In this document: piece by piece, positions 1 to 5,766 of the stretch
Numbering within the stretch: position 1 is the first letter of the stretch
How the letters are laid out: each line of letters opens with the position of its first letter
Assembly (NCBI GenBank): GCA_013153335.1
Contig: JAADEP010000033.1
Span: 1-10,296, forward strand
Direction: 5' to 3'
Length of the DNA stretch: 10,296 bases
Origin: Chloroflexota bacterium
GTDB lineage: Bacteria; Chloroflexota; Anaerolineae; Anaerolineales; DRMV01
Made by a program: the position numbers and the translations under genes
The notes under the pieces: generated by a model
Database searches by the model: none
Told to the model about the DNA's origin: nothing
The model's input: the letters and a program-made list of their open reading frames with translations, nothing else

Positions 1-504
1 CCCGCGCTCTTGCGCGGCCAACCCTTGTGGGAACGCATGCGAGCGCGCATCGGCTGGCAGCCCAACGGGCCTTTGGACGAGCTTACCCGGCATCGCATCA
101 TCCGGCATCTGGTCGGGCTTTTGGTGACGGACGTCATTGAGACCACCGCGCGCAAGCTGGAAGAAGCCGGGGTTCAGACGGTTGAAGAATTGCAGCGTTT
201 GCCGTATAATGTGGTCTCCCACAGCCCGGAGATTCAAGCCCAGCGCGACGCGCTCAAGGCTTTTTTGTACGAGAACATGTACTACCATCCCCGGGTGCTG
301 CGCATGGCGTATAAGGCGGAGCGGGTCATACGCGACCTGTTCGAGGCCTATACGCAACGACCGGAGACGCTGCCGAAGCACATTCAGGCACGGGTGGAGG
401 AGTATGGTTTGTATCAGGCCGTGTGCGACTACATCGCCGGCATGACCGACCGCTTTGCCATCGAAGAACATCGGAAGTTGTTCGACCCCGCGACCAAGCC
501 TTAA
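1..504 (+). CDS. dgt: dGTPase-like HD-domain phosphohydrolase, C-terminal part (5' truncated by window)
   Basis: The reading frame is open from base 1 and ends with TAA at 502-504, leaving 167 residues of a protein whose start is outside the window. The apparent TTG start at base 10 is only an internal leucine codon. The visible part matches the C-terminal half of the deoxyguanosine triphosphate triphosphohydrolase-like family: a helical stretch with YYHPRVLRM and KAERVIRDLFEAY, then the characteristic end CDYIAGMTDRFAIEEHRKLF. These enzymes hydrolyse dNTPs to the nucleoside and triphosphate and help set dNTP pools. The metal-binding HD motif lies upstream and cannot be checked here. Genes of this family often sit near dnaG and rpoD in Chloroflexota and Firmicutes, which fits the neighbours. 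Family assignment is good; the true substrate is not shown by sequence. Confidence 0.85.
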   Translation, partial: PALLRGQPLWERMRARIGWQPNGPLDELTRHRIIRHLVGLLVTDVIETTARKLEEAGVQTVEELQRLPYNVVSHSPEIQAQRDALKAFLYENMYYHPRVLRMAYKAERVIRDLFEAYTQRPETLPKHIQARVEEYGLYQAVCDYIAGMTDRFAIEEHRKLFDPATKP

Positions 505-517
505 ACGCACATTTCGC

Positions 518-560
518 CTGGGCAGATGAGCCCAGACCCGGCTTGGCAGGCCAAGCTGGG
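518..560 (+). promoter_or_regulatory. Tandem hairpins between dgt and greA (leader element or terminator)
   Basis: Two inverted repeats follow each other in the 94-base gap. The first is CTGGGC (518-523) / GCCCAG (530-535) with a 6-base loop. The second is CCCGGCTTGG (537-546) / CCAAGCTGGG (551-560), a 10-bp stem with one G-U pair and a CAGG loop. No run of T follows either stem, so a simple Rho-independent terminator is not well supported. CCCAG at 531-535 could instead pair with CTGGG at 556-560, which would compete with both hairpins. The element would lie in the 5' leader of greA if transcription reads through from dgt. The role is inference. Confidence 0.5.
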
Positions 561-598
561 TATCGCGACGTTATCCTATTTTGGCTGGAGGTGAAGCC

Positions 599-1078
599 AT
601 GACGCAACGCAAAACCTTCTACCTCACCCCCGAGGGCGCGCGCAAGCTCCGGGAGGAGCTCGAGTACCTCAAAACCGATAAGCGGGCCGAGCTCGCGGAG
701 CGGTTACGCGCGGCCATTCAAATGGGCGATCTCTCAGAGAACGCGGACTACATCGCGACCAAAGAAGAGCAGGGTTTTGTGGAAGGCCGCATCCAGGAGC
801 TCGAGTACATCTTGCGCAACGCGATCATCATTGACAACACCGACACCGCGCGAGACGTGGTGGATGTGGGCGCGTGGGTGACCATCCAGGAGGGCAACTT
901 CCCGCCCGAGACGTATCACATCGTGGGCCCGACCGAGGCCGACCCGCTCAATGGTCGCATCTCGCACGAATCGCCCCTCGGCGCCGCGCTCATGGGCCAC
1001 CGGGTCGGCGACGAAGTCGACGTCGACACCCCCGCGGGCAAGATGCGGGTCAAGATCCTGAAGATTGAGTACCGGTAG
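599..1078 (+). CDS. greA: Transcription elongation factor GreA
   Basis: A 159-residue protein, the usual GreA length. GreA binds RNA polymerase at the secondary channel and stimulates cleavage of the 3' end of backtracked RNA, rescuing stalled complexes. The N-terminal coiled coil (about residues 10-77) carries the tip motif GDLSENADY (43-51) with the acidic residues D44 and E47 needed for transcript cleavage. The FKBP-like C-terminal domain (about 84-159) has the conserved pattern around GPTEAD, ISHESPLG, ALMGHRVGDEV and the end KILKIEYR. ATG at 599 is chosen because GGAGG at 587-591 is 7 bases upstream and the protein then starts in register with the family; a TTG at 581 would put the Shine-Dalgarno inside the coding region. 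The next gene follows after 7 bases, so the two are very likely one transcript. Confidence 0.96.
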   Translation: MTQRKTFYLTPEGARKLREELEYLKTDKRAELAERLRAAIQMGDLSENADYIATKEEQGFVEGRIQELEYILRNAIIIDNTDTARDVVDVGAWVTIQEGNFPPETYHIVGPTEADPLNGRISHESPLGAALMGHRVGDEVDVDTPAGKMRVKILKIEYR

Positions 1079-1085
1079 AGGTCCC

Positions 1086-1370
1086 ATGCCCATTGGGGTG
1101 CTTACGCTGCACTTGCACCTGGATTGGAGTACGTCGCTCAAGGACAAGCGCCGCGCGATTCGGCCTTTGATCCAGCGCTTGCAACGGGAGTTCAACATTT
1201 CGGTCGCGGAGATGGATTATCTCGACGACCCGCGGCAGGCGCTGATCGCGTGCGCGCACATCAGCAACGATGCCAACCACACGCACCGCACCCTGACCAA
1301 GGTCGCGCGCTGGGTTGAGACCCATTGGGGCGACGGCTACATTGCCGACGAACGCATCGAGTTGCTATAG
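1086..1370 (+). CDS. DUF503 family (YlxP-like) small protein
   Basis: A 94-residue protein matching the DUF503/YlxP family in length and pattern: an N-terminal beta strand GVLTLHLHL, the signature SLKDKRRAIRPLIQRLQREFNISVAE split over residues 17-42, then an SNDAN stretch (60-64) and a final IELL strand. In Firmicutes the relative ylxP lies in the nusA-infB operon, next to rbfA, and is often suspected of a part in translation or ribosome biogenesis, but no biochemical role is established to my knowledge. ATG 1086 is chosen because family members start a few residues before the GVL strand; it has AGAGG at 1077-1081, overlapping the greA stop codon, at a short spacing. A TTG at 1065 would overlap greA and add seven non-family residues. 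Coupling to greA by stop/start proximity is likely. Confidence 0.88.
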   Translation: MPIGVLTLHLHLDWSTSLKDKRRAIRPLIQRLQREFNISVAEMDYLDDPRQALIACAHISNDANHTHRTLTKVARWVETHWGDGYIADERIELL

Positions 1371-1397
1371 CCGCAAAGGGGAATCGCGCGAGACGGG

Positions 1398-1997
1398 TTA
1401 GCGGTTTGCCCCCGAGGCCTGGGTTCCGGCTTCGGGGGTTTCGTCTTCCGTCGGAGTTTCGTCAGCTTCGTCCGAGGCCGCTGCAGACTCGGGCTCCTCA
1501 AAGCCCAGGTCCACGCGGTCTTCCATGCGCACCTGGCCGCGCAAAAACGCGCCCTCGTGCGTAATGAAGGCCTGGACAATAACGTCTCCCCACACCCGCC
1601 CCGTGCGCCGGATCTCGAGGGTCTCCGCGAGCAAATCCCCGCGGAGCACGCCTTCGACCACAATGCGGCGGGCGCGCAAGGGCTCCTCCGCGTGTACCTG
1701 GCCCCCGCGCGCGATCACCAGGGTGCCATCCAACACGATCGCGCCACGAAAGACGCCTTCCACCCGCAGCGTGCCCTTCCCCCGCCACAGGCCCTGCACC
1801 TGGGCCGAGGGCCCGATGACCGATGGGTTCGGGCTTGGGCTCGCGGGCTCGCTTGGGGCCGGGTGGGCCGCTGCAGCCGGGGGCGAAGTCGCGTTCGGTT
1901 CAGGCCCGGCCAGCGCGGGCCGTCGCGGTCGTTCTACGGGTTGGGGCAACGCGTCGTCATCCCCTTCACGGCGGAAGGGATTGCGGAAGAACCCCAT
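1398..1997 (-). CDS. Bactofilin (polymer-forming cytoskeletal protein)
   Basis: A 199-residue protein. Residues about 59-158 form a bactofilin domain: short beta-helix repeats with hydrophobic/glycine spacing (VIGPSAQVQG, LRVEGVFRG, VVEGVLRGDLLAETLEI, GRVWGDVIVQAF, EGAFLRGQVRM). Bactofilins polymerise without nucleotide and act as membrane-associated scaffolds for cell shape, cell wall enzymes or chromosome positioning. The start MGFFRNPFRR combines aromatic and basic residues and resembles the short N-terminal membrane-targeting segments of other bactofilins. It is followed by a Pro/Ala/Ser-rich tail (20-58); the C-terminal tail (165-199) is acidic. ATG at 1997 is chosen because AGGAGG (2003-2008, minus strand) is 5 bases upstream; a longer open frame upstream runs through rpoD and is not family-like. 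The start is 17 bases after the rpoD stop, which indicates co-transcription. Confidence 0.88.
   Translation of the reverse strand: MGFFRNPFRREGDDDALPQPVERPRRPALAGPEPNATSPPAAAAHPAPSEPASPSPNPSVIGPSAQVQGLWRGKGTLRVEGVFRGAIVLDGTLVIARGGQVHAEEPLRARRIVVEGVLRGDLLAETLEIRRTGRVWGDVIVQAFITHEGAFLRGQVRMEDRVDLGFEEPESAAASDEADETPTEDETPEAGTQASGANR
1409..1446 (+). terminator. Possible Rho-independent terminator for greA-DUF503
   Basis: CCCCCGAGGCC (1409-1419) and GGCTTCGGGGG (1428-1438) form an 11-bp stem with one G-U pair and an 8-base loop, followed on the + strand by TTTCGTCTT. The T-tract is interrupted, so strength is doubtful. The site begins 38 bases after the DUF503 stop and lies inside the last codons of the convergent bactofilin gene, where a GC-rich codon run could also produce such a stem by chance. 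Confidence 0.4.
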
Positions 1998-2014
1998 GCT
2001 CCCCTCCTGGCGGG

Positions 2015-3538
2015 TTAGAAGTCCATCTCGCGAAGGTGATACAGCCGGCTTGGGTGCCGCAGCTTGCGCAGCGCGCGGGTCTCGATTTGCCGGATGCGCT
2101 CGCGTGTGACATTGAACTTGCGGCCCACCTCCTCGAGGGTGTATACCCGCCCATCGCGCAGCCCAAAGCGCAGTTCGATGACCTCGCGCTCGCGCTCCGA
2201 GAGCACGGCCAGCGCGTTGCGGATTTGCTCGCGCATGGTCTCCTGCCACGTATACTCGCTGGGTTTGGGCGTGCTGTGGTCCTCGAGGAAATCGGCCAGC
2301 TGGCTCTCCTTTTCCGTACCAACCGGGGTTTCCAGCGAGATGGGCTCTTCCGCGACCCGCAAAATTTGGCGCACTTTTTCAGCTGCTTGGCGCAGCTGTT
2401 GGCGTAGCTTCGGCGGTAGAGGTTTGTTTTGGGCCCAAGCTTCGCGGATCTTGCGCGCGGTTTCCTCGTCCAAAAAGTCGGCCTCCACAGCCAGCTCTTC
2501 TTCGGTTGGCATGCGGCCCAGCTCTTGCACCAGGCGTTGGCGGATGCGGTTGAGCTTCTGGTAGCCTTCCATCAGGTGCACGGGGATGCGGATCACCCGG
2601 GATTGGTCCGCGATCGCGCGGCTGACGGCCTGGCGGATCCACCAGGTCGCGTAGGTGCTGAATTTGTAGCCCCGGGTAGGGTCGAATTTCTCCACCGCGC
2701 GCAAAAGGCCCAGGTTCCCCTCTTGGATGAGGTCGAGCAAAGGGACGCCCTGGTGCAGGTAACGTTTGGCCGTGCTCACGACCAGGCGCAGGTTCGCGCG
2801 CACCAGCGCGTCGCGGGCGAGCTCGGCCCGCTGCTTGAGCCATGCTCGATGCGCTTGGGCCTCCTCCTCGGGCGGCAGCGCGCGGCGAAGCCGGTCGCGC
2901 GAAGGCCAGGGCCAGGTCGGGCTCTCGGCCTTAGACGCCGGAGCCTTCTCGGCCTTCTGCAAGGCTTTTTCCACGCGCTGGGCAATGTACGCGAGGGTGG
3001 GCGGAGGCATCACATAGAGGCTGATGAAGACCGTGAAGACCTCGCGCGCGAACGCGTCCCACGCGTCGTCCTTGCCCCAGGGCCCTTGGCGCAAATACTC
3101 GCGCACATACGAGCGGGCCTTGATTTGCTCCGGCTGCTCCAGGGGAATGGTCTGAAGCATGCGCGCTTCTTGCACCAGGGCCTGGGGATCGGGCGCTTCT
3201 AACTCGAAAGCTTGGGCTTGTTTCTGAACCTGCTTCCAAGCCTCAAGCAGTTGGTCGAACATCTTGAGGAAGAGCCGGCGCGCGCCAGGGCGCCGGAGCT
3301 GTTTCTCGGTCTCTTCCAGCCGTCGCTCGGCCTCGATAATGCTGGCCAGCCAAAATTCCTGATCCACATTCAGGAGCTGCTGCTTGCCGATGTCGCGCAA
3401 ATACAGATGGACGGGATCCGTACCCTTGGAGGGTGTATCCCCCAAATCGGCCTCGAACGCCTCCATCTCTTCGATATCCGTACGGTTCGGTTGGTCCATG
3501 TCATCGTTCCAGGGCAGATCGGGCAGCGCGCGCGGCAT
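2015..3538 (-). CDS. rpoD: RNA polymerase primary sigma factor (RpoD/SigA)
   Basis: A 507-residue group 1 sigma-70 factor, which directs core RNA polymerase to -10/-35 promoters. Regions in order: 1.2 (41-75, DPVHLYLRDIG); a long non-conserved insertion (about 76-235); region 2 (236-322) with VRANLRLVVSTAKRY, DLIQEGNLGLLRAVEKFD and the melting/-10 segment YKFSTYATWWIRQAVSRAIADQ split over 291-312; region 3 (323-420) with the ETPVG finger; region 4 (440-500), with helix-turn-helix YTLEEVGRKF plus NVTRERIRQIE for -35 recognition. Region 1.1 is absent or very short. About 28 extra residues lie in region 3.1 (357-385). Residue 315 is Val where E. coli sigma-70 has Thr440. Start ATG 3538 has AAGGAGG (3548-3554) 9 bases upstream; ATG 3499 lacks a good site. 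dnaG lies upstream and a bactofilin gene follows. Confidence 0.96.
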   Translation of the reverse strand: MPRALPDLPWNDDMDQPNRTDIEEMEAFEADLGDTPSKGTDPVHLYLRDIGKQQLLNVDQEFWLASIIEAERRLEETEKQLRRPGARRLFLKMFDQLLEAWKQVQKQAQAFELEAPDPQALVQEARMLQTIPLEQPEQIKARSYVREYLRQGPWGKDDAWDAFAREVFTVFISLYVMPPPTLAYIAQRVEKALQKAEKAPASKAESPTWPWPSRDRLRRALPPEEEAQAHRAWLKQRAELARDALVRANLRLVVSTAKRYLHQGVPLLDLIQEGNLGLLRAVEKFDPTRGYKFSTYATWWIRQAVSRAIADQSRVIRIPVHLMEGYQKLNRIRQRLVQELGRMPTEEELAVEADFLDEETARKIREAWAQNKPLPPKLRQQLRQAAEKVRQILRVAEEPISLETPVGTEKESQLADFLEDHSTPKPSEYTWQETMREQIRNALAVLSEREREVIELRFGLRDGRVYTLEEVGRKFNVTRERIRQIETRALRKLRHPSRLYHLREMDF

Positions 3539-3642
3539 ACCGCTTGTCCTCCTTCCAGGCGAGGGAGGGTTGGGCCCCCACGCCGTCCTTTAACCGATCC
3601 ACAACGTGAGATTGTCCCAGCCCCGTTGGGCCAGAAGCAGGC

Positions 3643-3657
3643 GTTCCATGTGGGAAC
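3643..3657. promoter_or_regulatory. Palindrome GTTCC-N5-GGAAC at the predicted rpoD start site
   Basis: GTTCC (3643-3647) and GGAAC (3653-3657) are a perfect inverted repeat with a 5-base centre, just downstream of the putative -10 box and covering the predicted transcription start. That is a typical place for a repressor operator. The half-site order differs from the GAAC-N4-GTTC LexA box of Gram-positive bacteria, so no regulator is named. A 5-bp repeat can occur by chance. Confidence 0.3.
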
Positions 3658-3658
3658 T

Positions 3659-3688
3659 GGTATAACACAACTAGGGGCTCTTTGTCCA
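3659..3688 (-). promoter_or_regulatory. Putative promoter for rpoD-bactofilin
   Basis: On the minus strand TGGACA (3688-3683; one mismatch to TTGACA) is followed after 18 bases by TATACC (3664-3659; four of six matches to TATAAT), preceded by TGT, which gives an extended -10 (TGn). Transcription would start near 3652 and leave a leader of about 115 bases before the rpoD ATG. The position between the dnaG stop and rpoD fits a separate sigma-factor promoter inside the operon. It is a motif match only. Confidence 0.45.
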
Positions 3689-3759
3689 TGGCTGGATGGG
3701 TTTCTAAAGCGGGCAAATTGCCCTCGCGGGATAAATGCGGGAGTCGCGCTCGGTCGCGC

Positions 3760-5643
3760 TTACGCAGGCGGCCCGGATTGGGGTGCGGAGCAATCACCGC
3801 TCAGCGCGCGGGTGATCTTCTTGAGCAGCACGCGTGCCTCTTCCAGGGCACTTCGGGCCTGTTCACGTACTTCTGGCTGGGAAGCTACGCGCAGGCTCTG
3901 CGACCAGGACCGTAATTGCGCTTGCGACCGATGGCGGCGCAGCCACAAAACACGGCGGAGGGCTTCGGCAATGCGGCGCTCAAGGCGGTCGCCGGTCTCG
4001 GTGGCCTCGGCCTCTTGTACCAGACTTTGCCACAGGTCCATGAGTTCGGGCTCGAGATGTTGGCGCATGTAGCTCTCGGGGTCGTATTCATACTGCTCCA
4101 GGGCTTGCTGATAGATCTGCCATAAGCTTTGGTGTTGTGGATTTTGGAAGTCGTCCACGCCTACGGGTTCGAGGTCACAACGGCGCAGCTTTTGATTCAC
4201 CCGATCGACCACTTCGGGGTGGGTCAGCAGCAACGCCAGGAGGGTGCGTTCCCGTTGCTCGGGCAGGCTCAAGGGCTGTGAGGTCTGGGCTGTCGAACGT
4301 CGCGGGGGGCGGCGGCGTTGGGGCTGGGCTTGTTTGACCAGGGCCGCGACCGCGCTTTCGCTCACCCCCAACACGCGCGCCAAATGGCGGATGTAGTCCT
4401 CGCGCTCGACCGGGTTGGGCACCAGGCGGATGAGGCGCGCCATCTCAAACGCGTAGTGCCCTCGTTCGTGCGGGTCGGCCAGGTTGACGCGCCGCGCGTT
4501 GAGCTCCATGACGAAGAGCAGAAGGGGCTGGGCTTCTTGGAGCAGGGCTTCCCAGCGCGCGGGGTCGCGCAAGACCAGCTCGTCGGGGTCTACGCCCGGG
4601 GGCAGGGTGACCACGCGCAGGTTGAGGTCGAGCTGATGCATGTGCCGCAAGGTGCCCCGCGCGTCGAGCTCCGCGGTGACCTGATCCGTGGCTCGCTGCG
4701 CGACCTCGATGCTGCGCAGCATCGCGCGTTCCCCGGCCGCGTCGGGGTCGAGGGCCAGGATGATGTTGCGCGTGTAACGCTTGAGCAGGCGCAAATGGTG
4801 TTCCGTGAGCGCGGTGCCCATGGGCGAAACCGCGTACTCATGGCCGGCTTGGTGAAGCCCGATGACGTCCATGTAGCCTTCCACCAGCACAACCATATCC
4901 CGCTGGCGAATCGCGTGACGCGCGCGGTCCAGGCCGTAGAGTACCTTGCCCTTGTCGAACAGCGGCGTCTGGGGCGTGTTGAGGTACTTTGGGATGCCGT
5001 TGGGGTCGAGGGTCCGCCCGCCGAAGCCGACGATGCGACCGCGCTCATCGCGGATGGGGAACATCACCCGATGCCGAAAGCGGTCGTAAACCCGGTCTTC
5101 GCGACGGACGACCAGGCCCGCGGCTTCGACGTCCTCGAGGGTGAAGCCCTGGTCACGTAAGTGCTGCCAGAGGGCTTCAGGGCCCCGGGGCGCGTAGCCC
5201 AGGGCGAAGGCTTCGAGGGTAGCGTCCTTCAGGCCGCGGCGTTGGGTGAGATAGCGATACGCCGCCTGACCGGATGCGGCGCGCAAATGGTGCCGGTAGA
5301 ACGTGGCCGCGGTTTCCAGAATCGTCCGCAGGGTCTGGTGTTCGTCAGGCTCGGTCGGGCCCGATGTGAGCTGGACCCCCGCGCGGCGGGCCAGGAGCTG
5401 CAGGGCTTCGCGGAACGACAGGTTTTCCTTTTTCTGGATGAAGGTAAACACATCGCCCCCCGCGCCGCAGCCAAAGCAGTGCCACGTTTGGGTTTCGGGG
5501 AAGACCACAAACGCGGGGGTGCGGGTGTTGGGGTGAAACGGGCAAAAGCCAATATAGTTCTTGCCCGTAGGCTTGAGCTCTACGTATTCGCCAATGACGT
5601 CCACAATGTCGAGCCGACGCTTGATCTCCTCCACGACGGACAT
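3760..5643 (-). CDS. dnaG: DNA primase DnaG
   Basis: A 627-residue bacterial primase, which makes the RNA primers for DNA replication together with the DnaB helicase. The N-terminal CHC2 zinc ribbon has C34, H37, C56 and C59 (CPFH and HCFGCGAGGDVF). The catalytic core follows: FRHRVMFPIRDERGRIVGFGGR (near 189-210), then the Toprim motifs LVEGYMDV with E255 and D259 and LALDPDAAG with D299 and D301, then LPPGVDPDEL (347-356). About 20 extra residues (near 316-340) lie between the second Toprim motif and the LPPGVDPDE segment. Residues about 450-627 are a helical C-terminal region in the place of the DnaB-interacting domain. ATG 5643 is preceded by GAGGA (5653-5657) at 9 bases and gives the standard family N-terminus (EEIKRRLDIVDVIGEYV). 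rpoD follows after 221 bases. Confidence 0.97.
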   Translation of the reverse strand: MSVVEEIKRRLDIVDVIGEYVELKPTGKNYIGFCPFHPNTRTPAFVVFPETQTWHCFGCGAGGDVFTFIQKKENLSFREALQLLARRAGVQLTSGPTEPDEHQTLRTILETAATFYRHHLRAASGQAAYRYLTQRRGLKDATLEAFALGYAPRGPEALWQHLRDQGFTLEDVEAAGLVVRREDRVYDRFRHRVMFPIRDERGRIVGFGGRTLDPNGIPKYLNTPQTPLFDKGKVLYGLDRARHAIRQRDMVVLVEGYMDVIGLHQAGHEYAVSPMGTALTEHHLRLLKRYTRNIILALDPDAAGERAMLRSIEVAQRATDQVTAELDARGTLRHMHQLDLNLRVVTLPPGVDPDELVLRDPARWEALLQEAQPLLLFVMELNARRVNLADPHERGHYAFEMARLIRLVPNPVEREDYIRHLARVLGVSESAVAALVKQAQPQRRRPPRRSTAQTSQPLSLPEQRERTLLALLLTHPEVVDRVNQKLRRCDLEPVGVDDFQNPQHQSLWQIYQQALEQYEYDPESYMRQHLEPELMDLWQSLVQEAEATETGDRLERRIAEALRRVLWLRRHRSQAQLRSWSQSLRVASQPEVREQARSALEEARVLLKKITRALSGDCSAPQSGPPA

Positions 5644-5700
5644 GGGCGTTTATCCTCGTATAAGGGTCTTGGGACCGCGGCGGGTGTACCTTGCCCAACG

Positions 5701-5750
5701 AAGGCGCGGGGCGGAGTGAGCGGCCTGTCGGTCCAGCGCACGCGCGCCTT
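5701..5750. repeat. 8-bp inverted repeat upstream of dnaG
   Basis: AAGGCGCG (5701-5708) and CGCGCCTT (5743-5750) are perfect inverted copies separated by 34 bases in the 123-base gap between the lipoprotein stop and the dnaG start. In RNA this would close a large loop with further GC pairing inside. No T-run follows on the minus strand, so it is not a convincing terminator for the lipoprotein gene. No clear -35/-10 pair for dnaG was found in the same gap. Confidence 0.35.
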
Positions 5751-5766
5751 GCACCCAAAGCCATCC

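Noticed and set aside
205..210. Perfect TATAAT on the + strand inside the dGTPase gene
   Set aside because: It encodes part of PYNVV in a conserved frame and has no -35 box at a suitable distance.
3661..3666. TATAAC on the + strand in the dnaG-rpoD gap as a rightward promoter
   Set aside because: No + strand gene follows and no -35 box is present; the same bases read on the minus strand fit the rpoD promoter better.
3712..3724. GGGCAA/TTGCCC inverted repeat after dnaG as a terminator
   Set aside because: Usable stem is only about 5 bp with a 3-base loop and is followed by GCTTTAG rather than a T-run; too weak to call.
3501..3797. 98-codon minus-strand open frame spanning the dnaG-rpoD gap
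   Set aside because: It overlaps both genes, has no family-like sequence and covers the putative promoter; open frames of this size are expected by chance at this GC content.
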